A DNA stretch of 64,000 nt. Source: Humulus lupulus. Lineage: Eukaryota > Streptophyta > Magnoliopsida > Rosales > Cannabaceae. The stretch lies in assembly GCF_963169125.1 (NCBI RefSeq), contig NC_084794.1, positions 229,721,219 through 229,785,218 of the forward strand, given 5' to 3'. How positions within the stretch are numbered: position 1 is the stretch's first letter; every line of letters begins with the position of its first letter. Below the pieces are notes generated by a model. The model was given only the letters and a program-made list of their open reading frames with translations. It was not told the DNA's origin and did no database searches. Shown here piece after piece: positions 1-12,402 of the stretch. A program made the translations under genes and the position numbers.

Positions 1-1
1 C

Positions 2-2388
2 CATGCTTTGAATATTGACAAAAGCTTCCCCCCAAAGCAACAAAAGCGAAGACTCCTGGATGATGACAGGAAGAAGGCCCTAAAAGAGGAAGTCGACAGG
101 TTGAAAGCAAACTGATTCATACAGGATGCCTTTTACCCCGATTGGGTAGCCAACCCAGTGCTAGTTCCGAAACCTAACGGGATCTGGCGGACCTGTATCG
201 ATTATTCGGACCTCAATAAGGCCTGTCCTAAGGACCGCTTTCCCCTACCTCGGATCGACCAGCTCGTAGATGCCACAGCCGGGCATGGACTTATGTCATT
301 CATGGATGCCTATTCTGTATATAACCAGATTTCCATACATGCCCCTGACCAAGAGCATACGAGTTTCGTGATGGACAAAGGACTATATTGCTACAATGTC
401 ATGTCGTTCGGACTCAAGAATGCTAGAACCACTTACCAACGGCTCGTAAACATGATGTTCTCCGAACAGATAGGTAACAACATGGAAGTTTATGTTGACG
501 ATATGTTAGTTAAATCTCAACATAACAATAACCATGTAGACGACCTCAAAGAATGCTTCACCGTGTTACGGAGTTATGATATGAAGCTCAACCCCCAGAA
601 GTGCTCCTTCGTAGTATCCTCGGGAAAGTTGCTAGGCTTCATTGTAAATGCCTGGGGAATAGAAGAAAATCCAGACAAGATCCAGGCTTTGATGGATATG
701 CCCTCACCTCGAAAGCATAAGGATGTCCAAAGTTTGACTGGACGGATGGCGGCACTAAGTAGGTTTATCTAGAAATCTACAGACCATTGTCTTCCATTTT
801 TCAGTCTTTTGAGGGGAGGCAAACAATTTGAGTGGACAGAAGAATGTGAGTCAGCTTTTCAGGAGCTCAAGAAGCACCTCGTGGAACCACCAGTCTTGTC
901 TAAACCCATCACGGGGGAAGTTCTATACCTATATCTTGCTACGACCGAGCACGCCATTAGCGTCGTACTCGTCCGAGAGGAGCAGAAGGTGCAGAAGTTT
1001 GTTTATTATGTCAGCAAAAGGTTACTAGGGGCAGAATCGAGATACCCCTTAATGGAGAAGTTGGCTCTCAGCCTGATCCACTCATCTTGAAAGCTTCGAC
1101 CTTACTTCCAGGCGCACCCCATCCATGTGATGACCGATCAACAACTAAGACAAGTCTTGTCCAAGCCAGAAGCTTCAGGACGACTACTAAAATGGGTCGT
1201 TGAACTCAGGCAATTCGAGATCACCTACCATCCGAGGACAACCATAAGAGGACAGGCCCTAGCAGACTTCATAGTGGAATGCACGAAAGTGACCAACAAT
1301 GAAGTTATAACCCTAGCCCGCAAGCTGTGGAAACTTTATGTTGATGAGTCTTCCAATGAAAATAGGTCGGGGGCAGGAGTAATTCTGATCACCCCAGCAG
1401 GAAGTCGATTTCACTCCGCTTTGAGATTTTACTTTAAAGCGTCAAATAACGAAGCTGAATATGAAGCTCTACTGGCAGGACTTTGGATTGCCAAAGAACT
1501 CAAGGCTAAAGTGATACATTGCTATAGTGACTCCTAGTTGGTGGTTAATAAAATTTTAGGGGAATACCAGGCTCGTGGGGCAAGAATGGCTGCATATTTA
1601 GAAAAGGAAAAAGCAGCACTCGAGCATTTCGAGTTCTACGCGATAGAACAGGTCCCCCGAGAGCAAAACTCAAACGCAGACGCCCTAGCCAGGCTCGCCA
1701 CATCCACCGAGGTCGATGAGTTGAATGTCGTGCCAATCGAATATCTAACGACACCCAGTATAACCGAGCCTGAACAGGAAGATGTTTGCATGATAAATTA
1801 TGAGCCAACCTGGATGACCTTGATAGTTGAATACCTTGACGCCGGCGTTTTCCCAGAAGAACGGACCAAGGCTCGAAAACTGACGTATCAGATCCCCAGG
1901 TACACCATTATAGATGGAAGGCTATATAGAAGAGGGTACTCCATGTCGTTACTCCGATGTGTGACTCCACCCGAGGCTAAGAAGATCATAGAAGAAATTC
2001 ATGAAGGATTTTGTGGAGACCACACAGGGGGGCATAGCCTATCCAAGAAAATCATACGCCAAGGGTACTTCTGGCCTACCATCAAAGCAGATTCGTTTGA
2101 TTACGTCAAGAGATGCGACAAGTGCCAACGGTTCGCCATAATCCCTCGAGCTCCACCTTCTAAGCTAACTATGATGACCTCCCCGTGGCCATTTACGGTA
2201 TGGGGAATCGACCTCATAGGTTCATTGCCAACTGACAAAGGCGGAGTCAGATACACAGTAGTCGCCATAGATTACTTCACGAAGTGGACCGAAGCCGAAC
2301 CTCTGGCGATAATCACCTCAAAGAAAGTCTTGGACTTCATGGTAAAAAACATCATATGCCGATATGGGATGCCAAGGAAGATGATCTC
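2..2388 (+). pseudogene. Element B pol remnant (RT, RNase H, aRNase H, integrase N-terminus)
   Basis: Pol polyprotein of a Tat-type Ty3/gypsy retrotransposon, cut by the left window edge. One frame (codons starting at 2) reads throughout. It shows RT with PNG, the fold around FMDAYS and the catalytic YVDDM (about 487-504). Then come the classical RNase H with YVSKRLLGAESRYPL, a second archaeal-type RNase H (YVDESSNEN, NNEAEYEALLAGL), and the integrase zinc finger and first catalytic Asp (WGIDLIG). Two RNase H domains in series mark the Tat lineage. Four in-frame stops (113, 770, 1088, 1535) break it; there is no frameshift. It matches the pol of element C at 47558-50644 closely, so B and C are one family. 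The frame runs directly into a second integrase copy near 2385 (next feature). The remainder of B follows at 8622. Confidence 0.93.
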
Positions 2389-3256
2389 GTCCCCATGGCC
2401 GTTTGCGGTCTGGGGGATTGACCTAGTTGGTGCCCTCCCCACTGGAAAAGGAGGAGTTCGCTACGCGGTGGTGGCTATCGACTACTTCACAAATTGGGCA
2501 GAAGCAGAGCCCTTGGCGACGATCAATTCAAAGAGGGTCCTCGACTTCGTGGTCAAGAATATTGTTTACCAATTCGGGCTGCCAAAGAAGATCGTGTCAG
2601 ATAACGGAACGCAGTTCGATAGCGATCTCTTCACCGAATTCTGCGAGAGGCACGGCATAGATAAAAGCTTCTCCTCCGTAGCCTATCCCCAGGCCAATGG
2701 GCAGGTCGAGGTTGTCAACAAGACGCTAAAATCAAGCCTTAAGAAGAGGCTGGATGAGGCCAAGGGAGTTTGGCCCGAACAGCTCCCCCAGATACTGTGG
2801 GCATACCGGACCTCGCACCGAACTTTGACGGGTCACACTCCTTTCTCCCTGGCTTTCGAGAGTGAGGTCGTCCTTCCTGTCGAAGTAAAGGTAGCCTCGC
2901 ATAGAGTCCAGACATTTGACCAAGACCGGAACGAAAAATTGCTATGCGCGTCCCTCGACCTAATTGACGAGAAATGAGAAGCTTCACAGCTGCAACTCGC
3001 ACATTATCAACAGAAGATCACTCGTTATTTCAACTCAAAGGTCAAGAAACGCATCTTTAGCATAGGTGACCTGGTACTCAGAAGAGTCTTCTTAGCCGGT
3101 AAGGATCCCAAGGACGGAGTGTTGGGACCAAACTGGGAAGGGCCCTATCAAATAACAGAGGTCCTGAAAGAAGGAACCTTTAAGCTAGCTCGGCTTAATG
3201 GAGAAGCGGTCCCGCGGACTTGGAACGCGATACACCTGAATAAATATTATCAGTAA
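2389..3256 (+). pseudogene. Element A integrase remnant, fused to B pol
   Basis: Integrase core and C-terminus of a different Tat family. The frame restarts at [15 protein letters not shown] although the upstream B part has already encoded the equivalent MTSPWPFTVWGIDL about 70 codons earlier, so this segment is duplicated. The DDE residues are visible: D in GIDLVG, D in SDNGTQF, E in NGQVEVVN. The C-terminal module has GDLVLRRVF and WEGPYQI and ends at TAA 3254-3256. One nonsense codon lies at 2975. The sequence after the junction differs clearly from elements B and C, for example LAFESEVVLPVEV against LAYGCEAMLPIEV. The 5' LTR, gag and most of pol of A are absent. Confidence 0.88.
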
Positions 3257-3420
3257 TACTTTTGTAAGGCTTAATTAGAAAAGCCACCTTTGTTTATTAA
3301 ATAATGAGAGATAGTCTTTTTGCGTTGTCGTATATGTTTGTGGATGTAATGTAAAAAAAAAAAGGGGTACGTTTCAAGTAACCACGAAAGGTCATTTCCT
3401 GATTACTTGGGGGGCATATA

Positions 3421-4012
3421 TCCTGGATAAAACCAAGTCCTAAACTTAGAAGTTGATTCAAATTGATTAATCGATGTTTTTCTTAAAAAGCATGAGATAT
3501 CAAAAAAGGATTAACACGAACTAAGTTTTTAAAGTTAATGTCCTGGATACAACCAGGTCCTAAACTTAGAAGTTGATTCAAATTGATTAATCGATGTTTT
3601 TCTTAAAAAGCACGAGATATCAATAAAGGATTAACGCGAACTAAGTTTTTAAAGTTAATGTCCTGGATACGACCAAGTCTTAAAACTTAGGTTGATTCAA
3701 ATTGATTAATCGATGTTTTTCTTAAAAAGCACGAGATATCAATAAAGAATTAACGCGAACTAAGTTTTTAAAGTAATGTCCTGGATACGACCAGGTCCTA
3801 AAACTTAGGTTGAGTCAAATTGATTAATCGATGTTTTTCTTAAAAAGCATGAGATATCAATAAATAATTAACGCGAACTAAGTTTTTAAGGTAATGTCCT
3901 GGATACGACTAGGTCCTAAAACTTAGGTTGATTCAAATTGATTAATCGATGCTTTTCTTAAAAAACACGAGATATCAATAAAAACATTGACAGAAACTAA
4001 GTTCTTACCAAA
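3421..4012 (+). repeat. Element A tandem array, ~119-bp unit, 5 copies
   Basis: Five direct copies start at TCCTGGATA at 3421, 3541, 3661, 3779 and 3897, with spacing 120, 120, 118 and 118 bp. Each unit carries AAATTGATTAATCGATG and CGAACTAAGTTTTTAA. The array lies between integrase and the antisense ORF, where each Tat element in this window has its own array. The last unit is diverged at its 3' end. The segment 3257-3420 before it is non-coding and includes a short A-run. Confidence 0.92.
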
Positions 4013-4154
4013 TGCGTTGAAAATGAGTAACAATAAAGGTAAAAAATAGATTAAAGTAAAATCTGGGGAAACCAATTGTCTCGAGGAGAAAAAACCTCGT
4101 GGTAGAAGACTACAAATAAAAAATAAAAAATAAAAAAGAGAAGGATCAAAAGTC

Positions 4155-6813
4155 CTAGGCCCCTTCAGGCCGCTCCGACGAAGTCACCCCTTCGGCATCC
4201 TGCTCGGCTATCGCGGAAGTCTCCCCAGTCTTAGAGGGCGCCTCCTATTGAAGTCGAGCCTTAAAATTCTCGAGGAAGGGCTCCCACACCTCCGGTTCTA
4301 GGAAGGAAAAATCACTATCCTGGTTGAAGGCCCAGCAATGATAAAGCATGGCCTCCATGGAGGAGCTGGAAGATTCCCTCTCTGCCACAAGGGTGGCCTT
4401 GGCTCCTCAAGCTCGACCTTTGCAGCATCCAAGGTGACCTGTGTAGCCTCGGCCTCCAGTAACTTAGCCTGGTTTGCCTCCAGATCAGCCTGCGCAGCGA
4501 CCAAGGCGGCCTGCGTGACCTTCTCGCTTTCCCAGCAGTCATCAGGGCAGCCTTGGCATCTCGCTCTTGTTGTTGAGTAGACGCGAGAGCGGCCTGAGCA
4601 GTCTGGAACTCGCCCTTGACCTCATCAAACCTGGCCCTGGACCGAGCTATGCTTCGGTGTAGAGCCAAAGCCGCCTGCAAGGTCAAAAGATGATAAGGCA
4701 TGTGCTTTAGAAAAAGCAAATAGAACCATTGATTAAGCAAACTTACTGTGAGGGTCATCCCCAGTGAAGACTCCATAACGTTCTCGGGGCTCCTCGTCTC
4801 AATCTCCCGCAAGTCCCTTGGGGTGGCATTGTAGCAATGATCCACCATATAGGTCGCGGTTTCGTAAACCGTCCTTCGAAAGGCCTCGGGGATTTTCTCC
4901 AGGGCCTGAGTGTTGACCGTGATGCGCACAGTGGGAGTCGGAGCTGGCAAGGTCCCAATTGGTACCTCCAGTTCCCAGTTAGAGACCGGAGGTCGCGGGG
5001 GAGGTGGGGGCATCTTCTTTGCGGCGGGAGGAGCCTGGCCCTTCCCCTTGGTGGGAGACTTGGAGGTGGTACTGGGAGGGGGAGTTTTCTTGGTCAGCCG
5101 GGGCTTCTTTACCAATGGTCCAAACGACCCGGAGGAAGGATTCCCCCCCTGGAAAATGGATCGTAGGACGTTGTCCCCAGGCTGTGACATCTCCTCGCCT
5201 GAAACAAAGACAAGGAAGCGTTAGTATGCATGTAAAAATACGTGATCGCAAAAAATCTAAAGAATGTATTGAAAAGGTCCTACCCTCCGAGCTAGAGGAG
5301 GAATCTATTGCCACGACCTCCGGCCGCGAAGCTTCTACGGGGGAGTCTAAGATTATAACTTCACGAATGAGAGGGGGCTCTGCGTCCGAGTCTGCCTCAG
5401 GACTGGACTCCTCTACATACTGCCTAAGCCCCGGAGCTACTACACCTTCCAAAAGGGAGGGCCACGACCTAAGGTTGGTCCCATACTCCTCAAAAAAGGC
5501 TGACCTAAAAGCCAGGGTATTGTCTACTACTACAGTGCCCCTAGGGCGGCCCATGTCATGGCGCAACACTAGTTGATCAACGCACTGGAGTAGAGTTATG
5601 TTACGGTTTGGGTCATTTTGATGACGATGTACGAGTTGTCTGGGGTTAAACCTAGCAAGCCGTAGGTCTGCGGTAGCCCTGTCTAAGTCCTTAAACAAGT
5701 ATGGGTTACCTTGGTCGAAGGAGTCGGCTACTGCCCCGGACTGGATCCGCTCCGTGTCGACCCCCTGGGCGATCTCAAGAGCATGCTTTTGACGCATGAG
5801 TGGCACCTCGTCTTCCTCATCCTGCTCGTCGTCATCCGCAGCACCCCCCTCGGGGATGAGCACCATTTCGCGAGCTACTGGGACGGTCTGCGACCTCCTC
5901 AAGGCCAGGGTCTGGCCTGGAGAAATTAACTTACACGCCAGCATCGTCTCATCAAACACGAGCTGGCGGTAGTCTTTTTCGCTTGGAGGGAGCCCCGCCA
6001 AATTTTCATATTGACCCCCGAGGGTCACCGATTTAGCCGTCCTCGCAAAAATAGTTGCACGATGGTATTCAAGTCAAAATGCACGGAAAGAAACAAGTCA
6101 GCGACAATTTTTCGAGCTAAGGATAGAAAGAACTTACAAGGACGGTTGAAGTAGTAGTGTTCGCAGTTGCGAAACCCCGTCGACATAAAGAATTGGTCCT
6201 TGAAGTCGTTGGGGTGGCTGGGCAGCTCGATGACTGCGACAGAGTTGGGAAAATGGGTCAAGTAATAGAACCCGTCGCCTTGCCCCCGTTGATCCGGGCT
6301 GGCTTTGAGGCAGAAGAAATAGAGAATGTTCGCCGGTGTAGGGACCTCCCATTCCTGCTTCTGGAACAGATACCTCAGCCCCGCTAACAGGCGGTAGGAG
6401 TTAGGGGGGAGTTGAAAGGGGGCCAGCTTCATGAAGTTCAGGAAGTCCGCGAAGTACTAGTCCAGAGGAAGAAAGGCCCCGGCCTTGAGGTGTTCATCAC
6501 TCCAGGCCGCAAACTCCTTGTCGAGCGGTGTGCAGCTCTTCTCACCCTCGAGGGGAGGTCAGACAACAAGAGCGTCTGTCCTTATTTCGATGTTGTGGGA
6601 TAGCAGGATCTTGTTGACCTTCCCCTGAGTTGTAACCTTTGAGACAATCCTCTCAGCCTCAAAGAAGGCGTCAGGTCCCATCTCGACCTCTTTCTCCACG
6701 GTGGGACCGAAGTGGGGGATCGGGGAGTCAGCTACCACCTCCTTCCCCTTGCTGGCCTGCTGGGATGAGGAGCCGATGGCGCTCTTTTTGGGCATACACT
6801 TCCTGGGTCCCAT
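4155..6813 (-). pseudogene. Element A antisense ORF (spliced, PF04195-like domain, coiled coil)
   Basis: Minus-strand multi-exon gene opposite to element A. The first exon starts MGPRKCMPKK at 6813. It continues into a domain with APFQLPPNSYRLLAGL, FYYLTHFP and PNDFKDQFFMSTG, which I recognise as the plant 'putative gypsy type transposon' domain (Pfam PF04195, from memory). Splice sites fit reading-frame changes: introns 6137-6042 (GTAAGT donor), 5284-5199, 4746-4675. The middle is Pro/Lys-rich and Asp/Glu-rich, followed by an Ala/Gln/Glu coiled coil. The C-terminus contains AMLYHCWAFNQDSDFSF and ends at 4155. Breaks include a stop near 6557, one upstream of the domain near 6458, and one near 4246. 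Such antisense ORFs are known in Tat elements; their function is unknown. Confidence 0.75.
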
Positions 6814-7843
6814 CTGGTCGCCTAACGAACAAAGATGAAGAAAGTTTAGAAAGGCGACCTAAAAATAGGAAAGGGAATCTAGCGCGAGAAATGATTTTCC
6901 TTACACGGGCTGAGGTAATCTCAGCCCACGGTGCGTGAGGCCACGCGGTTCTATGAACACGAGCCTGTGTTCCCAACGGGTCCCCGATTGCTCGGGATCC
7001 GTATGTCAGGAGGGTCAAGATAATGCTTGCCTTGGAGGGAACGTTTCAAAAAGCAAAACAACCTAGGAAGCGTGACCCCTAAGCTACCCAGTTTTGCACC
7101 CCAGAAACCTATCGCCTTCCCCTCTCCAAACATGCATTCCAAAAAGTTACCCAGAAAAGTCACCCCATAATTATTTTGTCCTATACGTCACATTCCTAAG
7201 CATATTCTCATATGATCGATACCCCTAGGATAAAAACCTACGCACAAAACACCAGCCGAAAAGAAAAAAAAAAAACAACCTACAGTGTGCGACTAAGAAA
7301 GAAGTTTACCTAAACAAGAGAAACGGAAACATCTAAACGTACAAAAAGCAGAGGACTTACAGAGTTTTTGCTGTGTGAAAATCGCAAAAGGCGTAGGAGT
7401 CGAAATCCTGGTGGATCCTTTAGAACTGGAGTCACAGAGAAACCCTTGTGTCTGGAACGTAGAGACCTCTGGAACGATAACCGGAAGGAAAAAGGCTTCT
7501 GAGGCTAAAGAAGAGAGAAGATGAGGAAAAAAAATTCAAATAAAGGGTGGCTCATGCGAAAGGTGGCCAACCTTATATATACGTAAAAGGCAAAGGAGCG
7601 AGGACCGTTCGATCGCCTTAATGCGAGATACGAGGGTCACAACTCGAAAGACGAAACGACGGCCGAAGATAGGCTAGGCCATTTAATGCGATTCTTGGAA
7701 GCCGGACCTCCGCCAACCACGATGCTCCACGTGTCTGATACCAGCGCAATGGGCGGGACATGAAGAGTCGAAAAAGAAGCCTAAAAGCCCCCACTGTGGC
7801 CACAGATGTGTCACGTGTCACGAGCAGGGGCTTGGGGGGCAAA
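6814..7843. other. Antisense leader region and polypurine tract of element A
   Basis: There is no coding evidence on either strand. On the minus strand this should be the 5' leader of the antisense ORF: a TATA-like site (7573-7582), a GTAAGT donor near 7358 and an acceptor-like site just before the start codon at 6813. At the right end, GGGGCTTGGGGGGCAAA (7827-7843) is the polypurine tract immediately before the LTR. Confidence 0.6.
7573..7582 (-). promoter_or_regulatory. TATA box for element A antisense ORF
   Basis: On the minus strand this reads GTATATATAA. It lies about 760 bp upstream of the antisense start codon and between that ORF and the 3' LTR. Equivalent TATA motifs sit at the same relative place in elements B, C, D and E. 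Confidence 0.5.
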
Positions 7844-8621
7844 TGTACGCCCCAAATATCCACGAGTTATTAGCGAGCTGGAAAAGGGCATAATTCAGTC
7901 CGCCACGTGGAAACCGTCTACCCGGAGCTGCTGTTACGAGTCTCCACCTCTTTAGCCCGAGCTAATCAAAGAGTTAGCAAGTATACTCGAAGGCAACGGG
8001 TCAGCAGTATGGATATCACGAGCTGGCGCTACATCAAGCTCGAGGTGCAGCATAGATCTGGCACCCCCGACCATTTGTGAAGTCAACCACGCAATGTAAA
8101 CGTGTGCATATCAGACATCACGTGTCTACTCCATTCCTAAATTCTTGGACATGCAGCATAAACGTGTGTGTTCAAGCACCCCACGACTGGTTTGGGCCAT
8201 GCGGCCCATTATCCCCCTTACCTATTGATTAGACAACACTTCATTGTTAGGTTTTAGGAATTAATCTTAAGTGTCACAGAGATGACATGATGGGTAAGAA
8301 GGTCACGGGATGACCCCCTTTACCAACACCCAGATATCCTCTCCCTATAAATACTGAGACCCTGGGCGTTGCAAGGGGTTGGTGTTTTGATTGTAAAGAA
8401 ACATTCTGTAAGGAATACTCGAGAGATATCAATAATATAGACTGGTGGACTAGAGGGATTTTAACCTTCGATCCACCTAAAAGGAAAAGAGTGATAACCT
8501 TCCCACCTTACTAATTTCGCCAGTTTGGAATATAAATATTTACATATTACGGTTCACTATTTAGCACTAATCCATCCCGTTTATTCGTATAATTATCTGT
8601 TGGCGAAGAACCGCGTCAACA
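7844..8621 (+). mobile_element. Element A 3' LTR
   Basis: The LTR begins TGTACGCCCC directly after a polypurine tract and ends GCGTCAACA, so it has TG...CA ends over 778 bp. A plus-strand TATAAATA (about 8347-8354) marks the promoter/U3-R region. To the right the sequence resumes as element B (homologous to element C near 47450), so this LTR is the 3' edge of an insertion into B. No partner LTR is present in the window. Confidence 0.85.
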
Positions 8622-8758
8622 GTTCTAATATGCTATATTTTTTGCAATCTCTCTTAATTTAATAACTTATGGTCACACTCGTAGGATATTAAGGGGGCAT
8701 TAGTGGTACATATACCATCAACTTGAAAAAATGAAATAGCATGAGCAAAAACATAAAA

Positions 8759-8990
8759 GTGTTTGGATATAACCAAATGTGTGAGCTAAGATAGTTTAGA
8801 CATAACCAAACCATCAAAATTATACAAGTGTTTGGATATAACCAAATACGCGAGCTAAGATAGTTTGGACATAACCAAACTATCAAAAACATACAAATGT
8901 TTGGATATAACCAAACATACGAGCTAAGAAAGTTGGGCATAACCAAATTATCAAAAGATAAAAGTGTTTGGATGTAATATGCGAACTAGA
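8759..8990 (+). repeat. Element B tandem array, ~69-bp unit, 4 copies
   Basis: Four copies of a unit with GTGTTTGGATATAACCAAA and GAGCTAAGATAGTTTGGAC start near 8759, 8828, 8897 and 8964. The reverse complement of the same repeat occurs in element C at 47140-47345. It lies between pol and the antisense ORF, as in A, C and D. Segment 8622-8758 is B spacer, matching C 47360-47460 in reverse. Confidence 0.9.
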
Positions 8991-9590
8991 TCAAGAATAT
9001 AAGTGTATGGATTACAAACCACACACGACCTTAATAGGTTTGGAACGTACCCGCTAAAACTAATCGACAATAAGTTGGAACATAAACCCACTTCGCGTAA
9101 GTCGAGATCAAGGCTGGAGTATCTTGCAAAACGATAGTTTCGACCTCATAACTTTGGGGAGCTACTCGAGGATGAGGAAAAGTAACTAAAAAAGTAAGAT
9201 ATAACTAAACCACTCACGTTACACGCCATATAAATATCCTCGGGTGCATGGTAAAAGTAATCTCCGACCTTGACAAATAACGAGATCGGATGCGGATATT
9301 TTGAGCAAATTGTGCATGAATGCATTGAACCTCGAGCTTAGATCCACCATATGTTTGTATGGATAAACAGACATGTAAGACACTTTAATATAAAGCGCGT
9401 GAAATATTTTGACCTAAGAAATGTGAAGAAAATATATTAAAGTATAGTCATATATGGTATCATGGATATCATAAGAAAACAGCTCTTTCACGAGCCATAA
9501 ATTGTCTTAGCCCCAGGGGCATAAAAAGCAAAAAATCAAAAACAAAAACTATTACAAAGTGTTCAGAGGGACGCAGCCCCGAAGCAAGAT
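8991..9590. other. Element B spacer, no gene seen
   Basis: Non-coding stretch between the tandem array and the end of the antisense ORF. Its reverse complement resembles element C 46610-47140 (shared motifs such as CTCGAGGATGAGGAAAAGTAACT), which confirms it as part of the retrotransposon. Confidence 0.7.
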
Positions 9591-12402
9591 TTAGGAAGAA
9601 GGAGCATTCTCCTTGGCCTTCTCAGCATCCTCCTTAGCTCTCTCTGCCTCCTCCCGAGCAGCCTCCTCCTCATCAGGTCGAGATTGCCACTTGGCCACTA
9701 GATCTACCTCAAAAGAGCCTAAGAAGCTGGTATCAAAATCAGCATTACTGGCCCAGATCCTATACATGGCCAGGTCGACCGCCCGATCCTTCTTCTCTTT
9801 AAACTCTGCAAGGAGGCAGACCTTTTTTCCCTCCATAATATCGAAAGTGGCAGCCTTCTCCTCCTCAAGCTTGGCATTGATCTTTTCAAGCTCCGCGACC
9901 TGGGCATTCAGCTTCTCGAGCTCGGCTGTCTTGGCCTTTAGCTGTTCATCTTCAGCCTCCATCTTTTCCTTTGTGGCCTTGAGCTCGTCACTAAGCTGGA
10001 GTTGGAGATCCTTTGACTCCTGAGCATAAGACATGCTCGAATGGACCTCATTGTTCAACTTATAGTTAAGTTGAGCAGAGACAGCGAGATTCTGGCATAC
10101 AAAGAAATCAAATTAGATCATAAACTAAGTATAAATACAACTAGCAATGAGATGAGAAGGGTTACCGCAGCAGTGAGCTCGATGATCTTCTCTTAAAGAG
10201 TGCTGCAGTCTCGAGCATTGTTCAAGAACGGCCAATGAGGAGCGTCGAAGCTGCCAAAATTGAGGCCCACTCGAGACAGAATGTCTGAGCCAAGTGTAGC
10301 CCCATGGGGTCTGGCCACATTATCGATTACATACTCATCAACGTGAGTAGAAATTGACAGAAAATGTGTTTTGGAGGCGGAGGGCTTCTTCGGAGGTGGA
10401 CCAAGCGTGGAGTGCGTCTGGATCGAAGGAGGAGAGGGAGGAATGGCCGTAGAGGACGCCTTGACTTGAGGACTCGGATCCACGGCTAAGCTTGGAGCAG
10501 CCAGAGCTGGTGGAGGAGGTGTCTTCTCGGTCCTCTTGAGGACCTTGGCAGGTCGGTCTGACCTCCGCGACCCCCTCGGGCGCTTACTCCTTTGTGCTCC
10601 CTCGTCGCTAGAGAGCACATTGTCGAGGTCGGAATCCATATCACCTACACAGTTACACAACATAATGAGATATTCCAAGACAAAACAAGTTAGCATGATG
10701 CCGACAGGCAAAGAATAAAAATACAAGTAGAGAGAAACCTAATTGGAACTCTCCCCCAAGCTCGTGCTCAGCGACCATGTAATTCCCCCATCTTCAAAGG
10801 AGGCGGGGGGGGGGGGGGGGGAGTACCTTCCCTATAAGTGGAAGTCAACCTCAAAACATCCCTATAGTCGTTTGTCCCGTATTGAACGGCTATTCCGTTC
10901 CATACTTCGTTCAGACTATACATAGTGTCATACTTCCCGAGCCAACTATTGAACCTATGTATTCTCTCATATACCCAGGACCAAACATAAAAAGGGTCCC
11001 TATTGTCCTTGCACAATACTAATCTATCGGGTCTATGCTTAAGTAGTGAAGGAGACCACAAATCCGAGCTAAGGATGACTATACCTCTGTCACTCGAGCT
11101 TGAGCTTGAGGCTTCATCATTGGCCTCGTTCCCTGATTGTGGGCTCCTGCGGCGTCGAACTGGAGATGGAGGCCTAGCATTTCGCCTCGGAGGAAGGCTG
11201 CCAGTTGGGAGAGACACGAGCTCTCACTGGGCATATTTTTTGCTGGACAAGTCAAATGTGGACTGATCCTTCTCCAGGAGGCCGCAGGCTCGGAGATTAT
11301 CTTCGTGGAGGAGAAAGGAGAGGGACCTCCTGCCGTAAGGGAGCTGAAGCAGAGCCTCCTTATGCTTTGTCATCTCCTTAGAGGGGGAGGGACGATGGAA
11401 GTTGGCTGGAAAAATGAACATGTCATGGTTAAGCGCAAGCTGAAACAAAAACTCGAGCACGGAAAAGAAGGAATTTTTTTTTTAGATACTTACGAATTCG
11501 TCTAAACGAATAGTATCTGGGTGGAGATAGGCCATCTGTCCAAAAGAAAGCCTTCTTGAAATCTGGAGGATGGTTGGGAAGATCCTCTAAGATCTTCTTT
11601 TCCTCGGGATAGCTTGAGAGATAATAGAAGCCATCTCCTCCCCGAGCTCGGGAGGGATTACTTTTCAGACAAAAGACATACAAGATCTCCTTTGGCGAAG
11701 GTCCTTCCCACTTCAGCTCGTGGTAAAGCGACCTCAGGGCGGACAGAACCCTGTAAAAATTGGTATTGAGCTGGAAGGGAGCCACCCCAACGAAATCCAA
11801 GAAGTCTTTAAAAAAGGACTTCAAAGGCAACACACCCCTGCCTTCATATGTTCCTGGCTCCAAGCTACATACCTTAGCTTGCTGTCAGGATTCCCATCTC
11901 CCGGGGCGTGGAAACTTCACTCGTGGGAGGCCGGAGCTCGACACCTCAACGAGCCCGACAGTCCAATGTTGTGTAGGGCAAGGATGTCAGAGATCTGCCC
12001 TAATGATGAGATCCAGCTCCAATAATGCTCGGCCTCAAAAAATTCCCTCTTCAGGATAGGCACAGAGGCTGGTCATGAGGTAGAAGGTTCCCCCATCAGC
12101 AAGAATTGGAGATCGCCTGACTTGAAAGCAACTGTCACTTTGAGCGTAGGGTCAAGGGGGATCGGTCTAGGCTCGGGGTCCGGATCTGGATAGATGGCGA
12201 CCCTTAAATTTTTCCTTTTTCCTTCTTCGACCTCATCTATCTTACGTCGAAAGTGATCTTGGATGTCCTCCTGCTCACACCTCAGTTCGTGCTCCCGGAT
12301 CAAGCGCTGGTTCCATGTGAAAGGAGACTGCAGGCTTAGAGTTACTGGTGAAAAAGGAATCGCGAGCTTTGACCCCCACCACTTTCCCGAGTTCTGCGGC
12401 AT
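9591..12402 (-). pseudogene. Element B antisense ORF (spliced, PF04195-like)
   Basis: Minus-strand gene homologous exon by exon to the element C copy at 44051-46607. The ATG at 12402 follows a TTGCTAG acceptor. The exon encodes MPQNSGKWWGS and MGEPSTS, then the domain VAPFQLNTNFYRVLSALRSL with FYYLSSYPEEKK and DFKKAFFWTDGLS. Intron 11493-11406 (GTAAGT...CAG) is placed as in C. Next come ANFHRPSPSKEM, LPYGRRSLSFLLHE, a Ser/Glu-rich stretch, and LGKYDTMYSLNEVWNGI. A later exon starts after a TGTGTAG acceptor (MDSDLDNVLSSDEG, RPRGSRRSDRPAK). Intron 10165-10092 leads to a coiled coil ending SNADFDTSFLG...ENAPSS. A stop near 12073 and reading-frame changes around 11870-11900 make it a pseudogene. 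Its leader intron carries element D. Confidence 0.8.
10805..10821 (+). repeat. Poly-G run (17 G)
   Basis: Uninterrupted run of 17 G inside the element B antisense ORF, coding a poly-Pro stretch on the minus strand. The matching place in element C (about 45370-45380) has only a short C-run. Homopolymer length may be assembly-sensitive. Confidence 0.85.

Noticed and set aside
2739..3002. Minus-strand ORF under the integrase
   Set aside because: Opposite-strand shadow of the pol frame, which has clear DDE and C-terminal motifs on the plus strand.
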